DNA from: Pseudocercospora fijiensis CIRAD86
Taxonomy: Eukaryota > Ascomycota > Dothideomycetes > Mycosphaerellales > Mycosphaerellaceae
Length of the DNA: 64,000 nucleotides
Reading direction: 5' to 3'
Assembly: GCF_000340215.1 (NCBI RefSeq)
Contig: NW_006921537.1
Span: 4,171,646-4,235,645 of the forward strand
Both the position numbers and the translations under genes were made by a program. Positions 11,757 to 24,361 of this stretch are shown here, one piece after another. The first letter of the stretch is position 1, and every line of letters starts with the position of its first letter. A model generated the notes under the pieces. It worked only from the letters and a program-made list of their open reading frames with translations, did not search any database and was not told where the DNA came from.

Positions 11757-14503
11757 TCAAGAGCTGTCGTCTAGACTAGCATTTGCGTAGACGCTATGCC
11801 TTGTCCTGCCAGGATCCAACTTGTCGAAGAAATCCGGCGGCACCGTGGGAATGTATTTTCGTTCTTGCGTCTTGTTCATACCTCCGATTCCCGAGCCGTA
11901 GCTCACAAGCATGTCTGTCGAAGTTGGCAGGTGAAATGGCAGCAATAATGCTGGGTTCATAAGATTGCTCTCTGGCTGGTCGTCTTCGTCAAGAGAGGGA
12001 GTACCCGGTGGCACAGGTGTCGATTTGCCGTTGGGGTTCTGAGCTCCAGGCGCGGTCGGCGTTGAAGGTAGGTCCTTGTTGTTGCCAGACTGAGGCTGTG
12101 TACTAAGCGCTCTCGGCCTGCTTTTGACCTCTTGTATAAATCGCAAAGTCGGTCTGCTCAAGCCTTTCTCGCCGACTTCTGCACGATAGTGCTTCACCGC
12201 GTGTAACAGCTGCATAGAGGAAAGCGAGGGCAGTTGCTGTATTGTAGTTTCCATTGCTTCACGATCTTCCCCGATTGACGAGAAACACTGCAACCATTGT
12301 AGAAGTTGCACAACAGGCGCCAAGTGTCGTCGTGCTGCGTCGATCGTCGACTCGCCGCTCGAGGTTGTGTGACCGTTCTCATGGTGCTCTGGCTGCTTAT
12401 TGTTCGTGCGTGCCCAATCCTCCAGCATTGATATATTCATGCGAATCTGCATAGCTTTGGTGCGTGCCAAGTACCTCTTGTTGGACATTATTCGATTGAA
12501 GATCTCGGCGCCCAGCCAGTAGTACAACTGTGATAGTATCTGCGAGACGATGACTGAATGGACGTCGTAGAGATCTAGTACGAAGAGCGTTGATGCGAGC
12601 AGAGATGTGATATTCCGCGGCGAGATCTGTGCTTTTCGTTTGGGTGATGGAGGCCCGAATCGCTTCTCCATCGGCTCTGGTTTGACGGTTGACTTCTTCT
12701 TGAGGAATTTCCACTCGTTTTGAAACGAGACATCTTCGAAGCCAGGAATGGTTTCATGATCGAGCATGGCGGAGTCGAGGACTTTATCTGCGAAAATGGT
12801 CAGCATAGCTTCAACTCACGTCAAATCATCGCTTCCTGACACGGCTATCGAGTTGGAAGTGAGTGTATAGCACTCATCGCAACAAGCCAACAATGTGCCA
12901 GGCGGATAAGCACATGCCCCACTTACCCATGCGACGCTCCGCATCTCGGATGATGAGGATGTAGATTTCATGGACGAGTTCCGCCATCTGGGCTGGGAAT
13001 TGTGTCGTCACTTCAGTGAGACCAGTATCTTTCTTCAGGTAGTACAAAAGCAACGTGGCGTTCGACAGCCAGAATGCCAAGATAGTCATGTCCCATGGAT
13101 TTCGATCAACGACGGCATAAATCTTGTCTTGAGCAGACTCAAGCCAATCCGTGAGCAATTCGCAGCTAGAGTGGTAATGTGCGTATCGAGCGCCGAGAAA
13201 GACGATGTTCGCGGGGACGGGTTTCTGGGAAGCTGATCGTTGCGGTGTCATCTGTGTGATTAGGAAATCCTGTATTCGCTCGATGTCGCTTTCCATAAAG
13301 ACGAACATTTGGTCGTTCAAACATCGGTCCCAGATGAATTCCTGGGCGTCGTCGTCAAAGTCATCTGGCGAATCTGGCGCCTCGTCCAAGCCCAGGTTGC
13401 CAAGATCGACTTCCAGATTAATTGCGCTCTCCATCATCATGCGTCTTCGCTGCTCGCTCTCTGCCAGTTCCTCTTCAAATCGATCTTGAGAGAATCCAGC
13501 ACTATAGAAGTCATCTGTGACGCCGGCATTGCCTGCAGGAAGAGCAGAGTTAGCGCTTGTCAACATGCGAGCATGCATGCGAACATCTTCTCTGAGGAAG
13601 TGGTGATGTTTACAATGCTGCTGGAATCAACTCACCAATGCTGTAGCCATTGTGCTTCAGAAATTCCGACATGACGGTGCCCGGCGGCACGAAATCAAGA
13701 GCAGTCCTACCACTTGAAGATTTCAGCTCTGTCGAAGCGCCATGATCCAACAGTAGCTGCGCAATACCCTGGTGCCTGTTCGTGATGGCCCACATCAAAG
13801 CCGTCCATTGATTCTTGTCCTGATTATCAACGCTCGCGCCTGCATTCAATAGTGATACGACCACGTCCTTGTGACCGAAGCAGGCTGCATAAATCAGAGG
13901 TGGCGTGCCTTCGGCATCGGCAGCGTCAATGTCTAGCAAGTCTGATGCTTCGCCTCGTACCAAGCGCCTGACTCTCTCCACATCGCCATTGCTTGCTGCG
14001 AGAAACAGAAAGTCCTGCAGGGCTTGTGCTTTCTGCTGGCGTGACAGACTCTCGTCTGCTAACACCTCATCCTCCTCGGTCTCTGCTATGTTGTTGCCTG
14101 AACTCAGTGCCGAAGCAGACAGCATTTGCGCGACTCGTACGTCATCGTGGCCAAAGTTTCGATCAAAATCGTCGTCGGGCTCGTTCAGTGAGAGGTTGAA
14201 GTTGAGGGGTTTTGCGACTGTAGGTGCGCTCAGGAATTGCGATTGACCTGGACTCTGTCAGCATCCGGTTCGGCAGCATGGAGCTTCGTCTGGCTTCGAA
14301 TGCGAACCGTGCCTACCTTGCCATGCATCATAGTATTCGGTCTCTTGGCCTACATACTCGTCGCGCTGATGCCTTCGATCGTCGAGGGACGTGGGAAGGT
14401 CGGCGGGCAATCGGCGCGGCTTCTTCACCTCCGGCACGCGCTCGGCTTCCTCACCACTGTCATGGCCATGGTGTGGTGACTCGGGATGCCTCTCCGGGTC
14501 CAT
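11757..14503 (-). CDS. Ankyrin-repeat and DIL (dilute) domain protein, four exons
   Basis: The exons are 14,503-14,317, 14,247-13,636, 13,532-12,927 and 12,787-11,757, giving 811 aa. The introns are 69, 103 and 139 bp, and the last two have GTGAGT/GTAAGT donors and TGCAG/CGCAG acceptors. The N-terminus has the fungal family signature DLPTSLDDRR and TEYYDAWQG. Ankyrin repeats fill about residues 140-262 (EGTPPLIYAACFGHKDVVVSLL, NQWTALMWAITNRHQGIAQLLL). The DIL domain, known from the myosin V cargo tail, spans about 380-670 (FLGARYAHYH, HEIYILIIRDAERRMDKVLDSAMLDHETIPGF, LYYWLGAEIFNRIM). The C-terminal 140 residues are Pro/Ser-rich. A role in membrane traffic or polarity is inferred from the DIL domain only. 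The first intron's acceptor (CCAG at 14,248) is less certain than CTACAG about 28 bp downstream, which also keeps frame. The N gap starts 88 bp upstream of the start. Confidence 0.9.
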
Positions 14504-14590
14504 GCCCGCCCACTATGAAGTGCTCGAGCTGCCTCTGTCCGGCTTCGATCGCGTCATTGAGTCTGGTAGCCGTATTCGTGGTCGTGGTCT

Positions 14591-14690
14591 NNNNNNNNNN
14601 NNNNNNNNNNNNNNNNNNNNNNNNNNNNNNNNNNNNNNNNNNNNNNNNNNNNNNNNNNNNNNNNNNNNNNNNNNNNNNNNNNNNNNNNNN
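14591..14690. other. Assembly gap, exactly 100 N
   Basis: A run of exactly 100 N is the usual placeholder for a scaffold gap of unknown size. It separates the ankyrin-DIL promoter from the interior of a second allantoicase fragment. Confidence 0.98.
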
Positions 14691-15318
14691 ATATGTTCGC
14701 CTCGGCTTCTTTTCGTTTCCCATCCATCACCCATATCCACACCCCGTCCGGGGAGGAGTAAATTATCTTTTGTTCCGAAATGTTGGTCGCTGCAGGAAAC
14801 TGCTACGCCGCCGTTGACTGTAGCTGCCAAATCGAAAATTGCATTCACGTCTTGGGGCAAGACTGGAACTACGTCTCCAAAGAGTCGGAACCTGGCGATG
14901 CCGCCGTCTGGGTACATCAGTAAACGGACGTGAGTGTAGGGATTTTCCGTGATGCTGGGGAGTTTCCAGGCTTGTCTACGACTGGGACCACAGGGTTGTT
15001 TTTCTAGGATCGTTTCCCATTTTCTGTATTCCTTTTTCGAGACTTCTGAGTCGGCGACATCTTCTGTGTTGAAGGTTCCTTGGACCGCGATCTCGGGTGC
15101 ATGGTTTCCGTCGAAGAATGCTGTGTCGATTTCTACGCCTCTTACTTTTCCACTCGCGACGCCGAGTTTGATTACCACCCAATCGTATTCTTCTGTGTTA
15201 TGGCGTCGGGTCTCCCAGCCGTCGTACCAGGCTCCGGCGTAGGTGAAGACGCCTGGTTTGCGGATTGGCGGGGTGGGTGTGGTGAGGTTCTCGGCCGCGG
15301 CGAACCATTCTTCGGAGA
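14691..15318 (-). pseudogene. Partial second copy of allantoicase, cut at both ends
   Basis: Bases 14,691-15,318 repeat 10,466-11,093 almost exactly. I see two C-to-T differences near the gap (14,711-14,718) and two at the other end. The copy lacks the enzyme's C-terminus (cut by the N gap). It also lacks its N-terminus: after the codons for EEWFAAAENL on the coding strand, the sequence becomes a 14-base G run and then unrelated DNA. A 303-codon frame crosses the Ns, but its first 36 residues are translated G-run and promoter sequence and are not allantoicase. RIP damage is absent although this is a >600-bp duplicate in a RIP-competent genome. Assembly artefact is the likelier explanation; a very recent duplication is the alternative. 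Confidence 0.85.
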
Positions 15319-15332
15319 GGGGGGGGGGGGGG
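15319..15332. repeat. 14-base G homopolymer at the end of the duplicated block
   Basis: An uninterrupted run of 14 G marks the exact point where similarity to the intact allantoicase locus stops. Such a run beside a gap-flanked duplicate fits a read-end or contig-end artefact. Confidence 0.8.
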
Positions 15333-16119
15333 CTGCGACGTGGACGGAGTGGCGGCTTGTTCGTCACTGATTCTGGAGTGGCCGGGTGCAAGTTGAGTGG
15401 AAGTGGAAATGCAGTGCTGGGCAAGCTGTCTCACGCTGCATACCTAAACCACCAGTACAGCATACCTTGCTGTAGGTATCCAGCGTGCCAGGTGGGCTCC
15501 CTAAACATTTGAACAGAAGCAAATCAAATATTAGGTCGCACACACGCACCCGCGCGCTTTCCCGCCGAGTCGTGGCGGAGACCCTGCAGCAAGATCCCGG
15601 CACACTGCTGTGGATAAGCTCCAAGAAGCGCTCGCATACCGTACTTCTAGCGCGGATGTCGTGTTTGCGTTTGCGCCGAGGACAACTGTACAAGCATTCG
15701 TCGTCTCGGTCTTCAGTGACACAGGTCTGCGCAATCAATTATGCAGGCTGAGACAGGTCAAAGACAACAGAAGCTGGGAGCGGATAGTACGCTTACAAAC
15801 GTGTAGTAGCGGCAATAGTGGAAGCTTATTCCTTATACGCGAGCGAGTGGAGCTGCCGTCTCGCGTGGACTGCCTGACTGCTATCGATTACACTGCTGCG
15901 TGAACTCCTCTCCCACCTACGCCGGCGTCCATCGCCTGTGTGCGCAGCCTCACCTCACCTCACCTCACTTCCGCCGCCACCACACATTCCCGCACGCACC
16001 TTACGGGCTCGCCCATCGACATCCCCGACCGCGGCATGGAGACGGAATAGATTCCCGCACGTCGACAAACAAGCATGAGCGCGGCAGAGGCGTCTTGTGG
16101 AAGCTAGAGGGCAGCTGCT
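15333..16119. promoter_or_regulatory. Upstream region of the hybrid histidine kinase
   Basis: The sequence is unique, has normal base composition and no gene that I recognise. It includes a short CACCT tandem array (about 15,947-15,970) and pyrimidine-rich stretches typical of fungal 5' UTRs. The promoter and leader of the kinase gene must lie here, but no specific factor site can be named. Confidence 0.4.
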
Positions 16120-19100
16120 ATGGAGCTCGGCAAAGAGCAGGACGGCGAGGAGGGAGTCGCGCCCTTCCGCCGCATGTTCGAGAGGCTGAAGGAGGAGGTG
16201 CCGGGCTATGAGTTCAACGACCGCATCCCTCCCTTCCACTCCAGCTACGACAACTGGCACTTTTTTGGCAAGCGCAAGCCCTCACCCACCGGCCACCGCA
16301 AGACAAGTGCCTCTTCCACCTCTGCTTCCTCCCGACCATCGTCCATCCGAACGCGATCCGACTACGATGCTGCGACTCTCGATGGACAGGAAGAAAAGCA
16401 GGTATGGGTCATTGGTCGTGTGGGCAAGCAGATTCTGCGTCTGGAGCGCGAGTTCAAGCTGTGTGAGGCCTTGTTCCAGCAGTCTTCTGAATCTGCGCCA
16501 GAAAGGAAACACTTTGTGAGGCCACTCGACTTCTTCCGACTCCCCGCTAGACATCCCGGCGAGCCGCCGTTATGCTGTTCCGTCGTCGAAGCCCCGGGAC
16601 GCAACTATCTCCGGGAGCTGGTCGAGTTCGGGCCAAACTTTTATGCCGGAGCGCCAGACAGCCCTCAGGAGCAGAGCCATGAGCAAGTCGCACTGTTGAC
16701 TTTCCTGGACTTTGGCATAGGAGCCAGCGAGTGCTTGGAAATCCTTCATCATGGCAACGAGCTGGTCCATGGAGAGCTTCGGGCCGACGCTTTCCACTTC
16801 AACAAGGAGACTGGTGTTGTGCGCATGATCAGCTTCGGCTCAGGCTCGCGGAGCTTCGAACATGGCCTGACCTCTGCCAACTGGTCCACGTTGATGTCTC
16901 AGCGTGGTGTGGAGCATCGATTGCAATTCATTGCGCCCGAGCAAACAGGTCGTCTGCCTGCCGAGCCTGACGCAAGGACTGACGTCTACTCACTCGGCAT
17001 ACTCTTGTGGACCATGCTGACCGGTCAGGCGCCCTTCGAAGGGAAAACTCCCCTTGACATTATGCAAAACATTCTTTCCAAGAGAATACCTCCGCCTTCT
17101 TCCCTTCGATCCGATGTACCGGATGCGCTTAATAAAGTCATACAAAAAATGACTGCGCGCAATATGGACGATCGCTACAACTCGACGTCCGGCATCAAGT
17201 ACGACTTGCAGCAATTGAAGAAGATTCTCATCGAAGGCGACCAACAGGCCCTCAGCTCTTTCAAAATCGCTACCAAGGATGTCTCATGCTTCTTTGTCCT
17301 TCCCAATCATCTCGTCGGCCGAGAAAAGCAGCGCCAAGCCATCATTAGCGTGATCGAACGAGCTGCACAGCGGTCCGCGAGGGCTCCACTCATCAGTCGA
17401 AAGGGCCTGTACAGTCTCAGCTCAAACTCCTCCATCATGTCTGGAGAGATCACTCTTCCTCTGGAAGACATATTGAGCGACACCACATCGTCGACCGATC
17501 GCGAGCGCAGTCGTGATGATCAGCGACTCATATCGATACCTGAAACGGCGCCGTATGAACCTCAATCCCAATACAGCAGAAAGGTAGCACAAGACCGACT
17601 GGAACGTAATACTGATCGGTCTGGAAGTGTAGCTTCTACGGCCACCTCGGTCAATGGTGAAGCTATCGCAGACAGGGCCGAACAGGATCTTTCGGTCGAC
17701 GGTCGCGCGTCACCCAACAATACCGACAGCTTGCACAGGACACTGTCGTCAAGTGTGCACATGAATAGTCTAAACAACAGCGAGCCTAGCTCTCTCCTCC
17801 GTACTGCACAAAAGCTGAAGAAGAAAGGCAGGACTGAGCTGATCGGAGTTTGTGGCGCTGCTGGATTTGGCAAGTCGGTGCTGATTAGGAGCATCCAAAC
17901 GCAAGCACGAAAACATGGCTACTTCACGAGCGCGAAGTTCGATCAAATCAGAACCACGCCATTTGACCCAGTGATCAGAGTCATGTCTTCGCTATTTCGA
18001 CAGATCTTCTCCGAGAACGATGTCAACACGCCTTTTCATGAAAACATCCGGGCCTTTGTCAAGCCATTTTGGGGAATTCTGCATGCCTACTTAGAACTAC
18101 CTCTTTGGCTTCTGGCGCCGACTGTCAATGGGAAAGTGTCGAACAAGGCCGCAGAGCATCAAAATGGATCGATTGGTGCAATGCCGGAACGGAAGATGTG
18201 CAACGCCGCCAGCACACAAGAGTGGCTTCGTTCTGGTGGATCGAACAAAACCTCGCGCTTTATGAACATCTTTCTGGACGTCCTCCGATTGCTAGCGGTC
18301 CAGAAATTTGTTTGCTTCTGCCTCGATGATCTTCAATTTGCAGATCCGGAGAGCTTGGAGCTGATACAAGTCATCTGCAGAGCACACATCCCGATCGTGC
18401 TGATTGTCACGTATCGTGGAGAGGATATGCTTGCACCTGCGATGAAGCGGCTGCTCGAACGATCAACGACGGTCGAAGTCGGAGCTTTCACAGACGAGGA
18501 CACCATGAAATACGTTGCCGATACCTTGCACCGTCCCGAGGACTACTGTACGCCTCTAGTAGGCATTGTACAGGAGAAGACACAGGGCAATCCTTTCTTC
18601 GTTCGCGAGATGCTGGATTCTGCTTATCGAAAGAAATGCATCTACTACTGCTGGAAATGCAGCCAGTGGGAGTATAGCATTGACAAGCTGTTTGAGGAGT
18701 TTTCCAATCCGGATGGCAGCCGCTTCTCAACTAATGACTTTATCCTGCGACGCATGAAGGAATTACCTATCGATGCTCAGACAATGCTTGCGTGGGCCGC
18801 TATCATCGGCAACAATTTCAGATTTGAGACGATCAAAAGGGTCATGAGCTGTGCGTGCTCACGATTAGTGCCCCAACCGCTTATTCCACCCGAGAGCAAG
18901 GACGCTGTTTCTGGGCTGCAGATTGCGCTCTCGTCTTTCGTCGTAATGCCGACCAGTGATGAAGACCTCTTTAAATTCAGCCACGACAGATACATTGCTG
19001 CAGCAGAGTCGCTATGCGAGAGCTTCGTGCGAGAAGAGATGCACTACGTTGTTGCCTGCTCTATGATGAAGCATGAGCCCTACGACCCGATCACACAACC

Positions 19101-22100
19101 AAACAACGTTCTGTTCGAACAAGCCAGACACATATGTAAAGGCATTGCTTGCATCAAACGTCGTGAGAAGAAGAAGTTCGCATTCAGGGATCTATTGTAT
19201 CAAGCAGCCGAGACAGCACGAGAATCGGGTGCACGCAGATCTGGTCTCTTCTACTTCAAGCATTGCCTGGATTTGCTTCCTCCAAACCATTGGAACGACC
19301 CCACAGGCGATGCAAATTATGCAGAAGTGTTGACACTAAAGACGCGCGCGGCGGAAGCGTTCTGGTATAACGGGCAGTACGACGAAGCAGAGCAACTCTT
19401 GAACGACGTATCAAACAACACTCGGTCCAAAGAGGACCGAACTCCTGCTGCTATAATATTGTCTCGCATGCATGTTCAGAGAGGAGACAGCAATACCGCC
19501 TACAATGGCCTCAAAAACGCCCTGGCTCAGCTCAACCTCCCCATCACAGACATGACCTGGGAGCAATGCGACGAAGAGTTCCAACGCATGATTCCTCTGC
19601 TGCAGGCGAACCCTCCCGACTTCGAACACACCAGCAAGAGTGTTGATCGGACATTGAGCACACTAGGAGCTCTCTTGACCGAACTACAGTCCTCGGCATA
19701 CTGGACCGACCATCTGCTCTTTTATCGATCCACATTAGCAATCCTATCCTTGTATCTCGAGCGTGGGCTCTATGCTCAGGCTGGGCTAGGCTATGTGAAC
19801 ATCGCAGCGCTCACAATTTGGCGATTTCACATGGTTCAGCTAGCCATGGAATTTGGGGACACCGCACTCCGGATCTTTGACTTCTTCGACCAGGAACTAT
19901 ACACAGCTGGGAGAGGACTGACTCTACACTCGCTGTTTCTTGGCCATATTCGCTACGAGATGCGAGACAACTTCAATGCTCTCAATAGGGGCTTGGAGGC
20001 GGCATCCGCAGCCGGCGACAAGATTCTTCACCTTCTGAATGTTGGTATCATGGCGGCTTACAAGTTGTGGTCAGCTGAGAATCTGGCCGAGACCGAGGCT
20101 TTCATTGCTTCAGTGAGCGATGAATTTCCAGAGTGGCAGGAGAATCTCCGAGGCGGTGTGATTGTCATGGGCACGCGTCAGTTGGTCAGAGCACTCGCTG
20201 GCAAGACGAACTACAAGTCTGCGCATGACGTCTTGAGCGACCCAAGCCATAACAGCGACGACTATATACAATTTGTCAAGAACGCCGCATCCAGCCCCGA
20301 GCGGCCACTCAGTCTTTACCTGGTCTCCAAGCTGATGGCACTCTACAGGTTCGGGCACTACAAAGAGGCAATGGAATTCGGACAAAGGTTGCTCCCAATG
20401 ACGGAGGGACTGCTGTCCATGCCTCATCGCTACGCCAATCTATTCTACTACGCCATGGCCATTCTCGCCATTCTCAGGGAAGAGCCTGACAGGAAAGATC
20501 GAGACGCTCTTCTCAAGAAAGTGGTTGAATGTAGGACGGCGTGCGAAATCGTGGGCAGTGTGAGTGCCGCCTCCAGCTACTTGACTTATATCAACCTTCT
20601 TGACGGAGAGCTCGCGGACGTGCAGCAACAATACGGACAAGTCCTCAAATTTTTCGAAGATGCCGTTAATCAATGCGTCTTGACTGGCAACGGACTCGAC
20701 GAAGGCTTCAGTCTCGAGCTGTACGCTGATTGGCTTGCAAGAAGAGGTGCTGCTCGTCCTGCGAGGGGCATACTTCTCGATGCCATCTCGTCATATCGAA
20801 GCGTCGGAGCGTTCGGCAAGGCAGAGCATGTCAGCGAGAAGTATGAATTCTTGCTCTATGGCACTCGAAGCCTTTCCACAGTGGACGCCGGGACACAAAC
20901 GACCATGGACCAAGCCAGTGGCCCTTCATATGCCTACAAGCTGGAAAAGATTGCTAGTCATCAAGCGTTACACCATACTTCAACTGATAGGACAGCGGAG
21001 TGGCTGGATCCGCAGACGGCAGCAAGCGCAAATGTTCGAGAACCTCCAGCCGCGCTTTCTTCAGCGGTCGGATTAGATATGATCGATCTGGCCGGCATTT
21101 TGGAGAGCTCTCAACTGCTTTCATCAGAATTGGACGTGGATCGACTGCTAAAGAAGCTGACGACCATAATAGTCGATTCTACAGGAGCAGAACTGGTTGG
21201 TCTTGTGGTCGAGAGCGACGACGGAACGTGGTGTGTGGCGTCAGTGGGCACGCCCGAAGGTATTGAGGCGCCAGAGCAAGGGATCCCATTGGAGGAAGTG
21301 GACGACATGGTGGCGAAACAGGTCACAAAATACGTTCTGCGATTCAAGGAACAGGTCTTCCTTCGTCAGGTACTGGAAGACGAGCGGTTCTCGAATGTTC
21401 CCGAATCCTGGCTGGAGAAATTCCCCGAAGGCGCATCAATGATCTCCATACCAATACTGCATGGCGACAATGTCTTGCTCGGCAGCTTGTATTGTCAAGC
21501 GCCACCCAACACATTCACAGAGCGCACCGTGACGCTGCTTAAGCTGCTCGTCAATCAGATTGCAATCTCCATTGCCAATGCACTGCTATTCAAGCGGTCG
21601 GAGAAAGTGCAAGCAAGCAACACATCTATGCTGGAAGTGCAAAAGCAGGCTCTTGCCCAGGCAAAAGAAGCTGAAAAGAAGGCCAAGGCTGCCGAAGCGA
21701 AAGCGATGGAGATGGTTCGGCTCAAAGACGAGGCCGCCAAAGCTAAGAGCATGTTCCTTGCCAACGTGTCTCACGAATTGAGAACGCCGCTGAACGGTGT
21801 GATCGGCATGAGCGAGATGTTGAAGGCGACACCATTGAATAAGGAGCAGGAAGAACATGCCGACAGCATCAGGGTATGCGCCGATACGCTGCTTAGTGTC
21901 ATCAACGATATTCTGGACTTCTCTAAGCTGGAAGCTGGCAAGATGCGTAAGAGTACACCCTTTCCCATAGTAATGAATGTTGTGCTAACAGGTATACAGA
22001 GGTTTTCAGCGTGCCGCTCTCTCTCACCGAGACCATCAGCGAAGTCGTCAGAGCACTTTCGTATACGAATATCGAGCGCAACTTGAAGACGATACAAGAC

Positions 22101-23273
22101 CTGGACGGACTTGACAAGAATCTCGTAGTCATGGGTGATCCAGTTCGGCTGCACCAGATTCTGATGAACCTCATGTCAAATGCGTACAAATTCACAGCCA
22201 AAGGCAGCGTCACAGTCAAGGCGAAGGTAGACTGGGAAGATGCCGACAGCATCAAGGTGACAGTCTCCGTCACCGATACCGGAATCGGCATCTCTCAGGA
22301 ACAGCAGAAGAAGCTCTTCTTGCCATTCTCGCAGGCAGATTCCAGCACAGCTCGAAGCTATGGTGGAACGGGTCTAGGCTTGTCAATCTGCAAAGCCATC
22401 CTCGAAAACGTCATGCATGGACAGATTTGGCTCGAGAGTGAGCCTGGCGTTGGTACAACAGTGTCTTTCAGTCTGCCGTTCAAGAAGGTCAAATCATTGG
22501 ATTCGGAGAGCAACGGCACGACTCTACACGGCAGAGAAGCAGATCCTATGGCAATATTCACGCCGCCCGCGGAGGATGACGGACCTGGAGCTCGAGCGAT
22601 CATGAGCTTACAGGGCATACCTCGCGATCAGCTTAAGGTGTGCATTGCTGAAGACAACCCAATCAACCAGAAGATCGCCATCAACTTCGTGAAGAAGCTC
22701 GGCTTCAATTGCGAAGCCTACGGCGATGGACAGCAGGCTGTGGACGCGCTCGGCCGGGCAAGTGAAGATGGCCATCCTTTCCATCTTGTCCTGATGGACG
22801 TGCAAATGCCTGTTCTCGATGGCTATAACGCGACGCGCGAGATTCGCAAACATTCCGACCCACGAGTACGCGACATCCTGGTCATCGCAATGACGGCATC
22901 GGCCATTCGCGGTGATCGCGAGAAGTGTCTCGAAGCAGGCATGAACAACTACCTCGCCAAACCTGTGCGTGCCGACACCCTCAAGCAAATGCTAGAATCC
23001 TACCTCCACCAACCCGCCAAAGCGATTCCGAATTTGCAACATGAAGCCAACCAACTCGTCAGCAATGTGGTGACTCAAGAGGAAGGCGGCAGTCAAGAGA
23101 ACAACCTCACACCGAAAATGCCTTCACCTGAGCGGCCCAAGTCAGCACAGAGAAAGACTGAGATCCATCTTACTCCTGAGGAAATGGCGAAGAAACCTCA
23201 GGCTCAAGCACAAATGGCTGCGCAATTGCAGGCTGTGGAGCAGCAAATCAAGGAATTGCAGAGTCGACCTTGA
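16120..23273 (+). CDS. Group X-type hybrid histidine kinase with an N-terminal protein kinase-like domain, two exons
   Basis: The exons are 16,120-21,946 and 22,000-23,273, giving 2,366 aa. The 53-bp intron (GTAAGA, GCTAAC branch, TACAG) falls just after the HisKA helix. Domains in order: a Ser/Thr kinase-like domain at about 94-370, a predicted AAA-type ATPase with P-loop GAAGFGKS (about 580-590) and Walker B FCLDDLQ (about 735), an alpha-solenoid middle, GAF (about 1,660-1,825), a short coiled coil, HisKA with His1885 in [10 protein letters not shown], HATPase ([14 protein letters not shown]) and a receiver with Asp2209 in LVLMDVQMP. This matches the fungal Mak2/Mak3/Chk1 type, which feeds the HPt-Skn7/Ssk1 phosphorelay in oxidative stress and cell-cycle control. 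The kinase-like domain lacks the catalytic motifs (HGELR for HRDLK, SFG for DFG) but keeps APE, so it is probably a pseudokinase. Confidence 0.95.
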
Positions 23274-24361
23274 TTGAGTCGGAGTGGAACGGCCAGTTCT
23301 GAGGACGACGTTGTGGGAAAAGGTTAGAGACAATAGCACTACAAGAAGCAGTGAATCCAGACACTAGAGAAGAAATGAAAACGGGAAGGGAACTGGGGAG
23401 GGATTCTGTTAATGAGATATGATGATGGATGAGATGCGACAGTGTACATAAGACGAAAGAAAGCGCATTTGCTTAGCAGGCAGTGCATTGGGACTGCTAC
23501 AGCAGCTTTCTTGCATCTTGAGCGCTTGGTGCTTTGTGAGGTAGAAAGGTTTCTTGATACGGAAAGATTGGTTTATTATGTTCATGCAGTGTGGTATGAA
23601 TTTCTTCTTCTTCTTTTCGTGTACACGGCCCTTCCCAGAAGAACAAAAAAAGATTCTGGATTGCTTGCCTGCCTGCCTGCCTATATCTGAGGGTTATATA
23701 CTAACTACTACTATAGCAGCTATATGTTGTTGTTGGTTCCATGCAAGACATTATATCGATTTTGTCCTGATTCAGTCAGTATCTGTGCGACATATAATAT
23801 CACGGACGTTGTCGGTAAGATGGATGCTTTATCGATATAGAAAGGGAAGTGAAGTGAGGCGTCAAGGTTCGTGCCAGGTGATGTGTGTTTTGCAGCGGTC
23901 AGTGTGCTTCAAGGTGCACACGCTTGGTTCAGATCGGTGTGATACGGTTCCTTGGTTCGGTGATGGTCGGGATAGCATGGGTTATATATACATGTTTCTG
24001 ATGTTGTACAAAGTATAGTATAGTATGCCTGCCATGCAATTAACTCTCATCTATATTTGCTTCCAATTTTCCATTTTCGTTCATGGCCAGACCTTTCTCG
24101 CATGGCCGCTTGCTGAACATGACACTCATTAACTGCCGTTTCGTACGACTTAGCCGCAAAGCACTATCAAGGCAAAGATGCGCCAATCGCTCGAGCGCCG
24201 CATCCTTCTATGACCATGCCCGTCTATAGAAGATGCTTCGAAACTTCTGGCCTGCCGGAGGAACGCTCCCCACAATGCAAGTGGATGCACGCGCGTTAAC
24301 AGCTGCCCAATCTCGATCTCCCACGAACCTGACACCTGCAGGAGAATGACTCGTGTCGACT
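23274..24361. other. Intergenic between convergent genes
   Basis: This holds the 3' UTRs of the histidine kinase (plus) and the F-box-like gene (minus). It includes a small TGCC microsatellite at about 23,663-23,684 and TA-rich patches. Several short frames exist, but none has a conserved motif or codon pattern to support a gene. Confidence 0.5.

Noticed and set aside
11491..11760. 89-codon minus-strand frame overlapping the end of the ankyrin-DIL gene
   Set aside because: It lies in the 3' UTR, overlaps the stop in another frame and has no recognisable domain.
14224..14933. Plus-strand frames of 180-197 codons crossing the N gap
   Set aside because: They are read through Ns and are antisense to the ankyrin-DIL and allantoicase exons.
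23442..24018. Two plus-strand frames (82 and 154 codons) after the histidine kinase
   Set aside because: They lack conserved motifs and lie in TA-rich 3' UTR-like sequence with a microsatellite.
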